A stretch of DNA of 64,000 nucleotides from an uncultured Actinomycetes bacterium (GTDB lineage: Bacteria > Actinomycetota > Acidimicrobiia > Acidimicrobiales > RAAP-2), in contig CAIJYV010000022.1 of NCBI GenBank assembly GCA_903825035.1, positions 62,001 to 126,000 on the forward strand. The letters run 5' to 3'. Of the stretch, positions 15,820 through 29,415 are shown in pieces; the stretch's first letter is position 1; the number at the start of each line of letters is the position of its first letter. The position numbers were made by a program, and so were the translations under genes. The notes beneath the pieces are model-generated. The model saw only the letters and a list, made by a program, of their open reading frames with translations, searched no databases and was not told the DNA's origin.

Positions 15820-16358
15820 TGGCGCCAGAACCCTTTTTAGGTGACGTAGAACGCACTCCCGTTACCCACCACATTCTTTCGGTGTTGGTTGAGAACAAGG
15901 CCGGAGTGCTGGCCCGCATTGCTGGACTCTTTGCCCGTCGGGGCTTCAACATTTACTCCTTGGCGGTAGCCCCCTCAGAAGGTCAAGCTCGTTTCTCACG
16001 CGTCACAATCGTGGTGGACGCCGAGTCGGCCCCACTGGAGCAGATTGTGGGCCAGTTGAACAAGTTGATCAACGTGGTTGAAATCAAGGACATTGCTCCC
16101 AAGGATGCGCTGGAGCGTGAACTCCTACTTGCCACCGTGTCGGTCGATAACGAGAACCGGGGCCGAGTATTGGGCTTGGTAGAGAGCGCTGGCGCTTCCA
16201 TTGTGGACGTTGACGCGGATTCGCTGACTCTCATGCTGGCCGGGACGCCCCGGGCTTGTGACGAGCTCGAGCGTTCTCTGGAAGGATTTGCCGAGGTGGA
16301 GTTGCACCGAACTGGCCGAGTGGCATTACCTAGACTTACCAAGAGCGAAGAAAACTAA
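15819..16358 (+). CDS. ilvN: Acetolactate synthase small (regulatory) subunit
   Basis: This 179-residue regulatory subunit confers valine feedback inhibition and stimulates IlvB. The N-terminal ACT domain is clear (ILSVLVENKAGVLARIAGLFARRGFNI, split around residues 14-40), followed by the SmALS C-terminal domain. It overlaps the ilvB stop by one base, which supports stoichiometric translation. ilvC follows 15 nt later. Confidence 0.95.
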   Translation: MAPEPFLGDVERTPVTHHILSVLVENKAGVLARIAGLFARRGFNIYSLAVAPSEGQARFSRVTIVVDAESAPLEQIVGQLNKLINVVEIKDIAPKDALERELLLATVSVDNENRGRVLGLVESAGASIVDVDADSLTLMLAGTPRACDELERSLEGFAEVELHRTGRVALPRLTKSEEN

Positions 16359-16373
16359 GGAATAGGAAAAACT

Positions 16374-17411
16374 ATGACCAAGATGTTCTACAAAGAAGAT
16401 GCCAAAACCGAGTTCTTGAAGAACAAGAAAATCGCCATTTTGGGATACGGCTCACAGGGCCACGCTCACGCACTCAACTTGCACGAGTCGGGCTACGACG
16501 TACGCGTTGGGCTTCGCGCTGGTTCATCCTCGATTGCCAAGGCCCAACAGGCTGGCCTACACGTCACGACTATGGCCGAGGCCTGTGCCGAGGCTGACGT
16601 GATCATGATGCTCGTTCCCGACACCGATCAAAAGAAGACCTACGACGAGGCGGTGGCACCTCACCTCAGCGCCGGGAAGTGTCTCTTGTTCGCGCACGGC
16701 TTCAACATTCGCTTTGGTCTTATTAACCCACCCGCTGACGTTGATGTTGCGATGGTTGCCCCCAAGGGACCGGGGCACTTGGTTCGTCGCACCTACAAAG
16801 AGGGAGGCGGAGTTCCCGCTCTGATTGCAGTGCATCACGACGCCACTGGTAACGCGCACAACATTGCCCTGGCCTACGCCGACGGTATTGGTGCCACCCG
16901 GGCTGGAGTGTTGGAGACAACCTTCACCGAAGAGACGGAAACGGACCTCTTTGGTGAGCAGGCTGTGCTCTGTGGTGGCGTTTCGGCCCTTGTGAAGGCC
17001 GGCTACGAAACGTTGGTAGAGGCTGGCTATCAGCCCGAGAGTGCGTACTTCGAGTGCCTGCACGAACTGAAGCTCATTGTTGACTTGATGTACGAAGAGG
17101 GTATTACCGGAATGCGCTTCAGTGTCTCAGACACTGCTGAGTACGGTGACCTTACTCGTGGTTCACGCGTAATTACCGAATCGGTAAAACACGAGATGAA
17201 GCAAATCCTGACCGAGATTCAAGATGGCACCTTTGCCAATGAGTGGATCAAGGAAAACGAAATTGGGCGTCCTCGCTACCACGAACTTCGTGAAGCGGGC
17301 AAGAAGCACCCGATCGAAGAGATTGGTAAGAAGTTGCGCGCCATGATGCCCTTCGTATCAGCGGGTAAGCAAAAAGTCGCTGAAGTTTCTGGTGGCGACA
17401 CCGACGAATAA
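16374..17411 (+). CDS. ilvC: Ketol-acid reductoisomerase
   Basis: IlvC isomerises and reduces acetolactate to dihydroxyisovalerate with NAD(P)H and Mg2+. The 345-residue class I enzyme shows the Rossmann motif [13 protein letters not shown], the [14 protein letters not shown] strand and the metal-binding C-terminal domain with [12 protein letters not shown] and [25 protein letters not shown] Shine-Dalgarno precedes the ATG. It is the last gene of ilvBNC; its stop is 9 nt from the convergent serC stop. Confidence 0.96.
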   Translation: MTKMFYKEDAKTEFLKNKKIAILGYGSQGHAHALNLHESGYDVRVGLRAGSSSIAKAQQAGLHVTTMAEACAEADVIMMLVPDTDQKKTYDEAVAPHLSAGKCLLFAHGFNIRFGLINPPADVDVAMVAPKGPGHLVRRTYKEGGGVPALIAVHHDATGNAHNIALAYADGIGATRAGVLETTFTEETETDLFGEQAVLCGGVSALVKAGYETLVEAGYQPESAYFECLHELKLIVDLMYEEGITGMRFSVSDTAEYGDLTRGSRVITESVKHEMKQILTEIQDGTFANEWIKENEIGRPRYHELREAGKKHPIEEIGKKLRAMMPFVSAGKQKVAEVSGGDTDE

Positions 17412-17420
17412 AACTATCGG

Positions 17421-18575
<1,155 letters not shown>

Positions 18576-18577
18576 TC

Positions 18578-19777
18578 ATGTCACCACGCCTCAGTCACTT
18601 GCTAGCCGGCCTATCGCCCAGCGCAACCTTGGCGGTGGATGCCAAAGCCAAGGCCCTCAAGGCTGCGGGCGAGCCAGTTATCGGTTATGGCGCCGGAGAA
18701 CCAGACTTTCCGACCCCCGCTCACATCGTGGAAGCGGCGTCTAAGGCTTGTTTTGACGTCGTTAACCACAAATACACCCCAACGGCTGGACTTCCCGAAT
18801 TACGTGAAGCCATCGCGAAAAAGACCCTCCGTGACACTGGCCTAGAAATTAAGCCGAGCCAAGTACTAGTGACCAATGGTGGAAAACACGCCGTCGCGAC
18901 GGCCTACATGACTTTATTGAATCCGGGCGACGAGGTTTTGATTCCCGCGCCCTTTTGGACCACTTACCCCGAAGCGGTGTATCTTGCCGGCGCTAAGCCG
19001 GTGGCGGTGCCGACGAGCGAGGCAAATGGGTTTCGCGTGACCGTGGCTGATCTTGAAAAGTATCGTACGCCCAAGACCAAACTCCTGACCTTCGTATCGC
19101 CCTCAAACCCAACTGGTGCGGTGGTAGCTCCCGAAGAGGTGGCCGCTATCGGAAGGTGGGCGGCTGAACATGACATCTGGGTCCTTGCTGACGAAATTTA
19201 TGAACACCTCGTCTACGGTTCGGCGAAGAACGTCTCGATGCCTGTTGTCGCCCCCGAACTCGGGGACCGCTGGGTTGTCGTCAACGGAGTAGCCAAGACA
19301 TACGCTATGACCGGTTGGCGAGTGGGCTGGATGGTCGGACCTCAAGATGTCATGGACACTGCCATTACCTATCAGAGTCAAACAACTTCGAATATCTCAA
19401 ATATTTCTCAACGAGCTGCGGTCGCCGCGCTCGAAGGAGACCTATCCGCAGTAATGGAAATGCGGGCTGCCTTCGACCGCCGTCGTCAGGTGATGACAAC
19501 GATGCTCAATGCCATTGATGGCATCACCTGCGCCGAACCCGAGGGAGCGTTCTACTGCTTCGCCAACGTTCAAGGGCTCTTGGGCCGCTCAATCGCCGGT
19601 CGTGTCTCTGAGAGTTCTGCTGAGCTCTCGGCGTACCTCCTCGAAGCGGTCAAAGTCGCGGTAGTGCCAGGTGAGGCATTTGGCGCTCCGGGCTTTGTTC
19701 GACTGAGCTACGCACTGAATGATGCGGACCTTGCTGAGGGGCTTGAGCGCGTCGCCCAGTTCGTGGCCAAAGGCTAA
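18578..19777 (+). CDS. Aspartate/aromatic aminotransferase, class I
   Basis: This 399-residue PLP enzyme is of the AspC/AAT I-gamma type: [10 protein letters not shown] at residues about 36-45, NGGKHAV, the [12 protein letters not shown] loop, [12 protein letters not shown] with the PLP-binding Asp, the [16 protein letters not shown] Lys motif near residue 240, and the arginine near the C-terminus in VRLSYA. Start ATG 18578 follows ACGGGAG; an upstream in-frame extension would lie inside serC. It most likely makes aspartate/2-oxoglutarate exchange, but a role with aromatic or branched-chain substrates cannot be excluded. Confidence 0.9.
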   Translation: MSPRLSHLLAGLSPSATLAVDAKAKALKAAGEPVIGYGAGEPDFPTPAHIVEAASKACFDVVNHKYTPTAGLPELREAIAKKTLRDTGLEIKPSQVLVTNGGKHAVATAYMTLLNPGDEVLIPAPFWTTYPEAVYLAGAKPVAVPTSEANGFRVTVADLEKYRTPKTKLLTFVSPSNPTGAVVAPEEVAAIGRWAAEHDIWVLADEIYEHLVYGSAKNVSMPVVAPELGDRWVVVNGVAKTYAMTGWRVGWMVGPQDVMDTAITYQSQTTSNISNISQRAAVAALEGDLSAVMEMRAAFDRRRQVMTTMLNAIDGITCAEPEGAFYCFANVQGLLGRSIAGRVSESSAELSAYLLEAVKVAVVPGEAFGAPGFVRLSYALNDADLAEGLERVAQFVAKG

Positions 19778-19828
19778 CCAGACGGTTTTTCCTTTAGGCT
19801 GGGGGCACCCCCAAACGAAAGGCAGCAC

Positions 19829-21403
19829 GTGGCGCGCGTTCTGGTTACCGAAGAAATTGCCAATTCAGGACTTGACGAACTTCGTCAAGCCGGTCACGAC
19901 GTTGACATCCGTTTAGGACTTTCTCCCGCCGAGTTGCTGGAAGCCATCGTTGGCGCCAGCGCCTTAATCATTCGTTCTTCGACCCAAGTGGACGCCGCTA
20001 CCTTAGAAGCCGGTAAGGACCTAGTTGTAGTTGGACGAGCCGGTATTGGCCTTGACAACGTAGATGTGAACCGGGCCACTGAACTTGGCGTGATGGTGGT
20101 TAATGCCCCAGTGTCCAACATTCTCTCGGCCGCAGAACAAACGATGGCCCTTTTGTTGAGCCAAGCTCGAAATATTCCTCAAGCTCACTCTGCTCTAAAG
20201 CAGGGAAAGTGGGAGCGCTCGAAGTGGGAGGGTGTTGAACTCCATGGCAAGACCCTCGGCGTTATTGGACTGGGGAAAATCGGTGCCCTCGTGGCGACTC
20301 GTGCCGCGGCCTTTGGGATGCGCCTAGTTGCCTTCGACCCATTCATTTCAGAAGAGCGCGCACGCGCCATGGGTGTGCAACTCATGTCCTTGGATGAACT
20401 GCTCGCCGAAAGTGACTTCATAACCATTCACCTGCCCAAGAATAAGGAAACGACCAATCTCTTGAACGCCGAGTCGTTGAAGAAAACAAAGCCCGGGGTT
20501 CGGATCATCAATGTGGCTCGAGGGGGGATTGTCAATGAGGCAGACCTCGCGGCGGCGATCACTTCGGGGCACGTACAAGGCGCAGCGCTTGATGTTTTTG
20601 AGAAAGAGCCCACCACCGAGTCTCCACTTTTTGAACTCCCTTCTGTAGTGGTGGTACCCCACCTCGGAGCATCAACCGTTGAAGCACAGGACAAGGCCGG
20701 GATCACGATTGCCGAGCAGGTTCAGTTGGCGCTAGCGGGTGACTTTGTCCCGTTCGCCGTGAACGTATCGGCCGGTGAGGTATCGAATACCGTTCGTCCG
20801 TTCATGGGATTGGCCGAAGTCCTTGGGCGATTCCTGGGCGGACTGCTCGATGGCGAACCCGCCGACATGGAAATTTTCTATCAGGGCGAACTTGCGGGAG
20901 TCTCAAACAAGATTCTCACCCTCTCCGCTCTGAAGGGCTTGTTTGCCGCCACCGGACACGACGGAGTTTCGTTCGTAAACGCTCCGAAGCTCGCCGATGA
21001 GCATGGCGTTACCGTCACCGAGGAGGCCGCGGCCGAGAGCCCGGAATTCGTCAACGTCATTACCGTGCGTTCGGGTGAGCACGCTGTCGCCGGTACATTG
21101 CTAACTCTAGGAACCCGCGTCGAGATGCGAATTGTTTCTATTGATGGTCACAGTGTTGAAATTACCCCCACCACCCACATGCTCGTCGTTCGCAATAATG
21201 ACAAGCCGGGCATGATCGGTCGAGTGGGAACGGTATTGGGCGAAGCGGGTATTTCAATCGACCAAATGTCGGTTGCGCCAAATCCCAACGCTCAGACTGC
21301 TTTGATGGTCCTCTCGACACCCAGTGCGACACCACAATCTGTAGTGGATGCACTGAACGCTTCCGAAGGTCTCTTTGGAATTCACGTCATCACCCTGAAA
21401 TAG
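19829..21403 (+). CDS. serA: D-3-phosphoglycerate dehydrogenase
   Basis: SerA carries out the first step of serine synthesis, NAD+-dependent oxidation of 3-phosphoglycerate. The 524-residue form is the long type, with the substrate/nucleotide-binding domains (GRAGIGLDNVD, the GLGKIGALVATRA Rossmann loop, NVARGGIVNE and the catalytic His in VVVPHLGAST), then an intervening allosteric domain and a C-terminal ACT domain (MLVVRNNDKPGMIGRVG). Serine feedback inhibition is expected from the ACT/ASB domains. GTG start with GAAAGG 6 nt upstream. The serC partner lies just before aspC. Confidence 0.96.
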   Translation: MARVLVTEEIANSGLDELRQAGHDVDIRLGLSPAELLEAIVGASALIIRSSTQVDAATLEAGKDLVVVGRAGIGLDNVDVNRATELGVMVVNAPVSNILSAAEQTMALLLSQARNIPQAHSALKQGKWERSKWEGVELHGKTLGVIGLGKIGALVATRAAAFGMRLVAFDPFISEERARAMGVQLMSLDELLAESDFITIHLPKNKETTNLLNAESLKKTKPGVRIINVARGGIVNEADLAAAITSGHVQGAALDVFEKEPTTESPLFELPSVVVVPHLGASTVEAQDKAGITIAEQVQLALAGDFVPFAVNVSAGEVSNTVRPFMGLAEVLGRFLGGLLDGEPADMEIFYQGELAGVSNKILTLSALKGLFAATGHDGVSFVNAPKLADEHGVTVTEEAAAESPEFVNVITVRSGEHAVAGTLLTLGTRVEMRIVSIDGHSVEITPTTHMLVVRNNDKPGMIGRVGTVLGEAGISIDQMSVAPNPNAQTALMVLSTPSATPQSVVDALNASEGLFGIHVITLK

Positions 21404-21416
21404 GGTGATTGGGGAC

Positions 21417-22418
21417 TTAGTCCTCTGGGTCGAAAGGCACGATGGGCGAAATTGCGTCCAGTCGAGCCATAACGTCGTCGGTGAGCAGCGGGAGCACGTC
21501 GAGAGCCTTCATGTTCTCGTGAACCTGCTCTACGTTGGACGCACCGGTGATGACCGTTGAAACGTGCTCATTCTTTACGCACCAGGCCAATGACAGTGCA
21601 GCCAAAGAGACTCCGAGCTCGTCGCTGACCTTCTTCAACTCAGCAACCTTCGCGTTGGTCTTGGGATTAGTGAGGACATCTTTCAGCCACTCGTAGCCGG
21701 GCAGTGAGGCACGCGATCCGGCGGGCACACCATTGAGGTACTTACCGGTCAACAGGCCCGAGGCGAGGGGGGACCAAATTGTGGTTCCGAGGCCAATGTC
21801 TTCGTAGAGGCGGGCGTATTCGACTTCGAAGCGCTGGCGGTGCAGCAGGTTGTACTGAGGCTGCTCCATGACTGGCTTGTGCAAGTGGTGCTTGTCGGCA
21901 ATGGCCCAGGCCGCGCGAATTTCGTCGGCGCTCCACTCACTAGTTCCCCAGTAGAGAGCCTGACCGCGAGTGATCATGTCGCTCATGGCCCAAACGGTCT
22001 CTTCGATTGGAGTGTTCTTGTCGGGACGGTGGCAAAAAACCAAATCTACGAAGTCCAACTGCAGGCGCTCGAGTGAACCCTCAATCGCTTGGGCGAGGTA
22101 CTTGCGGTTCAGCGTGTTCTTCATGTTGGGCATGTTGTGGATGCCCCAGTACAACTTGGTGGAGATTACGTACTCGTGACGCTTCCAACCCAGGTCCTTG
22201 ATTGCTGCGCCCATGACTGATTCGCTGCGGCCAGCTTCGTAACCTTCAGCGTTGTCGAAGAAGTTGACGCCAGCTTGCTTCGCGGCGTCCATTGACTCAG
22301 CGGCGAGCTTGACCGATTCCAACTGTCCTTGCTTGGCGAAGGTCACCCACGAGCCAAAAGAGAGAACACTGACCTGCAGACCGGAACGGCCCAATCGACG
22401 ATAAATCATTTCTGCCAT
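21417..22418 (-). CDS. Aldo/keto reductase (potassium-channel beta-subunit-like)
   Basis: This 333-residue NADPH-dependent reductase has [14 protein letters not shown] (catalytic Asp/Tyr), the Lys in STKLYWG, the DLVFCHRPD His region and the [13 protein letters not shown] plus [12 protein letters not shown] cofactor segments, matching the YghZ/Kv-beta group of aldo-keto reductases. The physiological substrate is not evident. I start it at ATG 22418, where AAAGGAG is ideally spaced; the frame stays open to 22454 but would cover the stop of the small upstream membrane protein gene. The two are likely co-transcribed. Confidence 0.92.
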   Translation of the reverse strand: MAEMIYRRLGRSGLQVSVLSFGSWVTFAKQGQLESVKLAAESMDAAKQAGVNFFDNAEGYEAGRSESVMGAAIKDLGWKRHEYVISTKLYWGIHNMPNMKNTLNRKYLAQAIEGSLERLQLDFVDLVFCHRPDKNTPIEETVWAMSDMITRGQALYWGTSEWSADEIRAAWAIADKHHLHKPVMEQPQYNLLHRQRFEVEYARLYEDIGLGTTIWSPLASGLLTGKYLNGVPAGSRASLPGYEWLKDVLTNPKTNAKVAELKKVSDELGVSLAALSLAWCVKNEHVSTVITGASNVEQVHENMKALDVLPLLTDDVMARLDAISPIVPFDPED

Positions 22419-22428
22419 AGCGGCTCCT

Positions 22429-22581
22429 TTATTTAGTGTCGCGGGTGGGCACATCTGGCCACACCTGGTACGAGAATGTGCGAGGACGTCGAGACTGTTT
22501 GAAGATAATGGCGAAGAGCGCTAAGAAAAAGCCACCTACAACGAGCACGACTAACTTCAAGACAGTTTTGAGGATTCCCAC
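22429..22581 (-). CDS. Small single-pass membrane protein
   Basis: A 50-codon ORF (GTG start at 22581) encodes one hydrophobic helix (about residues 8-28, [20 protein letters not shown]) followed by a basic, then polar, tail with [15 protein letters not shown]. Its TAA stop lies 10 nt before the aldo-keto reductase start, and that gene's AAAGGAG overlaps the end of this ORF, as in a real operon. The overlapping open frame on the + strand has no such features. I do not recognise the family, and the start is uncertain. Confidence 0.55.
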   Translation of the reverse strand: MGILKTVLKLVVLVVGGFFLALFAIIFKQSRRPRTFSYQVWPDVPTRDTK

Positions 22582-22607
22582 ACCTGCGAGGTTAGCGGTT
22601 TGGCTTC

Positions 22608-22637
22608 TCGACAGGCTCGCCCGAGTGAGGCTAGGGT
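22608..22637 (+). promoter_or_regulatory. Promoter candidate for the leuA leader
   Basis: TCGACA (22608-22613) and TAGGGT (22632-22637) are separated by 18 nt. The predicted start point lies about 7 nt further on, at the leader-peptide GTG (22645), so the leader mRNA appears leaderless. Confidence 0.55.
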
Positions 22638-22644
22638 AGAAGTC

Positions 22645-25022
<2,378 letters not shown>

Positions 25023-25026
<4 letters not shown>

Positions 25027-26423
25027 GCCACCACCTCATCAGGAGTACCAAAACGCCCGAGGAGTGCGGTGGCGGCTGCTACTTCGGGCGAGAGTAGGTG
25101 GGTTCGACCATTGCGACCCTGTCGGCCCTCGAAGTTCCGGTTTGAAGTCGAGGCGCTGCGCTGTCCCGGTGTTAGTTGGTCGGGGTTCATGCCAAGACAC
25201 ATGGAACAGCCGGGCTCGCGCCATTCGAAGCCGGCGTTCAAAAATATCTGGTCTAAGCCTTCGCTTTCGGCCTGCCGCTTGACCCGGTGAGAACCTGGCA
25301 CAACCAGCGCACGAACATCGGACGCAACATGGCCATTCTTAGCCACCGCCGCGGCCGCGCGAAGATCTTCGATTCGAGAGTTGGTGCACGAGCCAATGAA
25401 GACGACATCAACGGGAATATCTCGCATTGGCGTATTCGGGGTGAGGCCCATGTATTCGAGGCTGCGTTCGGTGGTAGATCGCTCATCAGGGTCGGCAATG
25501 TTCGCCGGATCGGGGACCTGCCCATCTATGGCAACCACTTGAGCGGGGTTAGTGCCCCAAGTCATGAAGGGTTGCAAAGAGTTAGCCTCAATAACAACCT
25601 CTTTATCGAAAATGGCGTCGTCGTCGCTCACCCAGGTGCGCCACCTATTGGCGAGCGCGTCGAATTCGTTCATGTCAATATTCGGGCGATTTCGCAAATA
25701 CTCAATGGTCGTTTCATCGACCCCAATGAGACCCGCCCGAGCGCCAGCCTCGATAGACATGTTGCAGATTGTCATGCGACCTTCCATCGAGAGTCCGGAA
25801 ATTGCCTGACCGCGGTATTCGACGACGTAACCGGCTCCACCACCTGTACCAAGACGTTGCACAATGGCGAGGACGAGGTCTTTGGCGCTGACGCCCTGCG
25901 GGAGTGTGCCATTAATCGTGACGGCCATAGTCTTAGCCTTCTGCTGAGGCAAAGTTTGAGTTGCGAGAACGTGTTCAACCTCGCTAGTCCCTATGCCAAA
26001 GGCCAGCGAACCAAATGCGCCATGAGTCGAGGTGTGCGAATCCCCGCAGACGATGGTCATTCCTGGCTGCGTGACACCTAGTTCCGGCCCAATGACGTGT
26101 ACGATTCCTTGATTCTCGTGTCCTCGTGGAAACAGGGTAACGCCGAACTCTTTGCAATTTTCGTCGAGGGCTTCAAGTTGGCGCTGGGAGGTAGGGTCCG
26201 ATACGGGTACGTTGAGCGGTTCGGTTGGCACATTGTGATCAGCGGTCGCGAGGGTGAGCTCGGGACGGCGAACCTTACGGTGGCTGAGTCGCAGACCGTC
26301 AAAGGCTTGAGGGCTCGTTACCTCGTGAATCAGGTGAAGGTCAATGTACAACAGTGCGGGCTCGCCTTCGAGAGTCGAAACCAAATGCTCATCCCAGAGC
26401 TTTTCGTACAGAGTTTTTCCCAT
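25023..26423 (-). CDS. leuC: 3-isopropylmalate dehydratase large subunit
   Basis: This 466-residue aconitase-family subunit binds a [4Fe-4S] cluster; ligands are seen in [14 protein letters not shown] and [13 protein letters not shown]. The N-terminus is [13 protein letters not shown] and active-site [13 protein letters not shown] is present. Its start shares one base with the greA stop, making greA-leuC-leuD one transcription unit, which is an unusual link between a transcription factor and leucine synthesis. It depends on Fe-S assembly by SUF. Confidence 0.96.
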
Positions 26424-26899
26424 TACCGAATGGAGTGGATGGTGACGGTGAGATTTCCAGATGGTGCTTCATACTCCACGACTTCGCCAACCTTGTGTCC
26501 CAAGAGGGCCGAACCAAGCGGTGAAGTGGGCGAGGCGACCAGCACCCCGTCGGGCTTTTCCTCGATGCTGCCGATAAAGAATTCCTGGGCGTCGTCGGCA
26601 CTGTCCCCGTCGTAGATAACCGCCACAATCGAAGCGTGCTGGACTTCGCTCGCGGAATGATCCCGCTCAACGATTTCATGATTTCGAATCACCTGGTCAA
26701 TTTGGCGGATCCGTGACTCCATCTTTCCCTGGTCGTCCTTGGCGGCGTGGTAGTCGCCGTTCTCTGAAAGGTCGCCCAAGAGCCGAGCGGCTTCAATGAC
26801 GCGAGCGATTTCGGTACGGCCGACGGTAGTCAGGTGGTGGTACTCGGCTTTGAGCTTCTCGAGTGTTTCTTTTGTAATTCGGTGGATTTCGCTAGCCAT
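26423..26899 (-). CDS. greA: Transcription elongation factor GreA
   Basis: GreA rescues backtracked RNA polymerase by stimulating transcript cleavage. From ATG 26899 the protein has 158 residues; ATG 26905 is possible, but AAGGA abuts it, while it is 6 nt from 26899. The N-terminal coiled coil carries the acidic tip ([23 protein letters not shown] residues about 38-48), and the C-terminal FKBP-like domain ends with [18 protein letters not shown]. It is the first gene of an operon with leuC and leuD. Confidence 0.94.
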   Translation of the reverse strand: MASEIHRITKETLEKLKAEYHHLTTVGRTEIARVIEAARLLGDLSENGDYHAAKDDQGKMESRIRQIDQVIRNHEIVERDHSASEVQHASIVAVIYDGDSADDAQEFFIGSIEEKPDGVLVASPTSPLGSALLGHKVGEVVEYEAPSGNLTVTIHSIR

Positions 26900-27011
26900 A
26901 GCCATTCCTTGGTCTTAGATAGTCCAAATTGTACCGTGAAACGCACTATTTCTACCGAGTCGTTTTGCCCTGAGAGACTGAGTCAAGCAAAATAGAGAGC
27001 AAGGAGGAATC

Positions 27012-28025
27012 ATGGCTGCACATCGCGTTGCCGTTATAGGTGGCGACGGGATTGGTCCCGAAGTTACCTCCGCCGCCCTTGAGGTGGTTTCGGCCCTGGG
27101 TGTCGACCTCGACACTCGGGAATTTGACCTCGGCGCGGCCAGGTACTTGCGCGATGGCTTCGTACTCGATGCTGCGACTCTGGAAGAACTACGGAGTTTT
27201 GACGCCATTCTCCTCGGCGCTATTGGACCCGCAATCGGAGACGGTCGTATTCCTGGCGGAACATTAGAGCGTGGCCTGTTGCTCAAGATGCGATTTGGCC
27301 TCGATCTCTACATCAACTACCGACCATTCTTTGGGGTGGATGGCTCACTCGCCAAAGGATGCGACTTCGCTATTGTTCGCGAAAACACCGAGGGACCGTA
27401 TGCGGGCGAAGGTGGAACATTGCGTTATGGAACGGCCAATGAGATAGCTACTCAAGGTTCAGTTAACACTCGATTTGGTGTCGAGCGCTGCGTGCGGTAC
27501 GCCTTCGAGCGGGCGAATACTCGCGAGATTAAAAAGGTGACCCTCGTCCATAAGACCAACGTCTTAACCTTCGCGGGAGACCTCTGGAGTCGCGTTGTCA
27601 ATGAAGTATCGAAGGAGTACCCAGATGTCGAAGTGGACTACAACCACGTCGACGCTGCGTGTATCTATCTTGTTGAGCAACCCGAACGGTATTCAATCAT
27701 CGTTACCGACAATCTCTTTGGGGACATCTTGTCGGACCTCGCTGGTTCGGTTACGGGGGGCATTGGCTACGCGGCCAGCGCGAACCTGAATCCCGCCAGA
27801 ACCGGCGCCTCCTTGTTCGAGCCTGTTCATGGCGCGGCCCATGACATCGCCGGTCAGGGAAAGGCCAACCCGCTCGCCGCCGTTTCCTCTGCGGCGCTGA
27901 TGCTCGAACACTTGGGTGAATTCGAGGCGGCACAGAAGCTCGCCGCAGCCGTGCGAGACTTTAAGACGGAGGCCTCGGCCTTGGGAACTCGAGCAGTTGT
28001 TGATGCCATTAAGGAAAGGTTTTAG
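27012..28025 (+). CDS. leuB: 3-isopropylmalate dehydrogenase
   Basis: This 337-residue NAD+-dependent oxidative decarboxylase of the leucine pathway shows GGDGIGPEV at the N-terminus, the substrate-binding arginines in RENTEGPYAGEGG, the Lys/Asp metal site around HKTNVLTF and NLFGDILSDLAG, and the NAD-binding PVHGAAHDIAGQGKANPLA. A strong AAGGAGG Shine-Dalgarno is 6 nt before the ATG. It is followed by ilvE without any gap. Confidence 0.95.
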   Translation: MAAHRVAVIGGDGIGPEVTSAALEVVSALGVDLDTREFDLGAARYLRDGFVLDAATLEELRSFDAILLGAIGPAIGDGRIPGGTLERGLLLKMRFGLDLYINYRPFFGVDGSLAKGCDFAIVRENTEGPYAGEGGTLRYGTANEIATQGSVNTRFGVERCVRYAFERANTREIKKVTLVHKTNVLTFAGDLWSRVVNEVSKEYPDVEVDYNHVDAACIYLVEQPERYSIIVTDNLFGDILSDLAGSVTGGIGYAASANLNPARTGASLFEPVHGAAHDIAGQGKANPLAAVSSAALMLEHLGEFEAAQKLAAAVRDFKTEASALGTRAVVDAIKERF

Positions 28026-28952
28026 ATGCCCATTACTCCCACCAAGAAGATTTGGGTTAACGGAACGCTGGTTGACTGGGAAAAGGCGACCACGCACGTC
28101 CTTAGCCACACCCTGCACTACGGAACGGGCGCTTTCGAAGGCATTCGCGCCTACAAGACATCCAGCGGTCCCGCGGTTTTTCGCTTGCGCGAACACATGG
28201 TCCGTCTGGTGAATAGTTGCAAGATTCTCATGATTGATCTGCCCTACACCGTCGATCAACTCGTGGAGGCCGCTAAGGAAGTCGTGCGTGTTAACGACCT
28301 CGAGAATGGTTGCTACCTGCGGCCACTCGTGTACTTGGGTTACGGCGAGATGGGCATTAATCCACTTAACTCACCAGTCGAAACCATTATTGCCGCTTGG
28401 CCCTGGGGCGCGTACTTGGGCGATGAGGGTGTCGAGAATGGTGTGAAGATGAAGATTTCTTCATGGAACCGCCACCACCCAAACGTGTTCCCCACTGCTT
28501 CGAAGACCGTTGGTGCTTACGTGAATTCGAGCCTCGCCAAGGTTGAAGCGCTGAAGGCTGGATACGACGAAGCCATCATGCTCGGTACCGACGGACGGAT
28601 CTCGGAGTGCTCGGGTGAAAACCTGTTCATCGTTCGCGACGGCGCGCTCATCACCCCACCATCGAGCGAGGCGGGAGCGTTGGCGGGAATTACCTTGAAC
28701 TCCGTTGTTGAGATTGCGAAGGACTTGGGCTATGAGGTTCGCTACGAGTCCCTTCGCCGCGATGATCTCTACATCTGTGACGAAGCGTTTCTAACGGGCA
28801 CCGCCGCTGAGGTCGTACCAATTGGTTCAGTCGATGACCGTGCGATTGGATCGGGCAAGCCCGGCCCAATCACTAAGCAGATTCAGTCCACCTACGCCTC
28901 GGCGGTTCGCGGAGAGATTCCGGCCTACGAAGCCTGGCTCGACCGCGTCTAA
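28026..28952 (+). CDS. ilvE: Branched-chain amino acid aminotransferase
   Basis: This 308-residue fold-type IV PLP enzyme transfers amino groups to the three branched 2-oxo acids. HTLHYGTGAFEGIRAYKT lies near residues 30-47, the PLP Lys is in the SKTVGAYVNSSLAK segment near residue 160, and the GRISECSGENLFIV and FLTGTAAEVVPI motifs follow. Its ATG directly abuts the leuB stop, so the last steps of the pathway are co-expressed. Confidence 0.95.
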   Translation: MPITPTKKIWVNGTLVDWEKATTHVLSHTLHYGTGAFEGIRAYKTSSGPAVFRLREHMVRLVNSCKILMIDLPYTVDQLVEAAKEVVRVNDLENGCYLRPLVYLGYGEMGINPLNSPVETIIAAWPWGAYLGDEGVENGVKMKISSWNRHHPNVFPTASKTVGAYVNSSLAKVEALKAGYDEAIMLGTDGRISECSGENLFIVRDGALITPPSSEAGALAGITLNSVVEIAKDLGYEVRYESLRRDDLYICDEAFLTGTAAEVVPIGSVDDRAIGSGKPGPITKQIQSTYASAVRGEIPAYEAWLDRV

Positions 28953-28971
28953 TTTTTCAACCTTTGAACGG

Positions 28972-28977
28972 TAAACT
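28972..28977 (+). promoter_or_regulatory. -10 element candidate (TAAACT) of unknown gene
   Basis: TAAACT lies exactly 6 nt before ATG 28984 without a Shine-Dalgarno, consistent with leaderless transcription starting after ilvE. Confidence 0.45.
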
Positions 28978-28983
28978 TCCACT

Positions 28984-29409
28984 ATGAGTCAACCCTCCTA
29001 CGTTCCAATTTCACCCGCTGGCCAGGTTCGACCTTCCATGAAGACCCAAAACCCCGAAATTGGTCGTGCCCCGAAAATTGGACTACTCGGCGCGCCGAGG
29101 GTTATCTCGGGGCCCAACGCCGGTACGCCCGCGCCGAACGAGGGGTTCGCCTTTACGTTGGCCGAACGCGAGTTGGCAAAATTTAAATTCAAACATGAAC
29201 ACGATCGCCACGATGTCGTAACCGGAGTCGCCCTCCTCGCGGGCAAGCGGGCCAGCGAAATTGGGCGTGCTCCAACGGTAAAAGAGGTTCTGGCGATTAT
29301 GGCGGAATTTGGCTTTACCGGCGCAAAGATTTCTGCCGCTCAGTGCGGAGTTTTTGCCGGATTGGCGCACAGCTACGCTGCACAACGAAACTTCGTAGAC
29401 CTCCACTAG
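28984..29409 (+). CDS. Conserved hypothetical protein, soluble, 141 aa
   Basis: I do not recognise this family. The first ~60 residues are Pro/Gly-rich and probably disordered. The C-terminal ~85 residues look folded and helical (FAFTLAERELAKFKFKHEHD, then a LLAGKRASEIGRAPTVKEVL region and a Gly/Ala-rich end). It has no signal peptide or membrane helix. A second unknown gene follows 6 nt later, so they form a pair whose function may be shared. Confidence 0.75.
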   Translation: MSQPSYVPISPAGQVRPSMKTQNPEIGRAPKIGLLGAPRVISGPNAGTPAPNEGFAFTLAERELAKFKFKHEHDRHDVVTGVALLAGKRASEIGRAPTVKEVLAIMAEFGFTGAKISAAQCGVFAGLAHSYAAQRNFVDLH

Positions 29410-29415
29410 GCGATT

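Noticed and set aside
19800-19813. TGGGGG-CA-CCCCCA mini-palindrome before serA
   Set aside because: A 2-nt loop makes a stable hairpin unlikely, there is no T-run and the gap also holds the serA Shine-Dalgarno; there is no evidence of regulation.
25287-26081. 264-codon open frame on the + strand inside leuC
   Set aside because: It is antisense to a clear leuC with intact cluster ligands, has no recognised domain or ribosome-binding site, and looks like a shadow.
26906-27011. Possible branched-chain leader peptide before leuB
   Set aside because: A short GTG frame exists but contains no Leu/Val/Ile run and no terminator follows.
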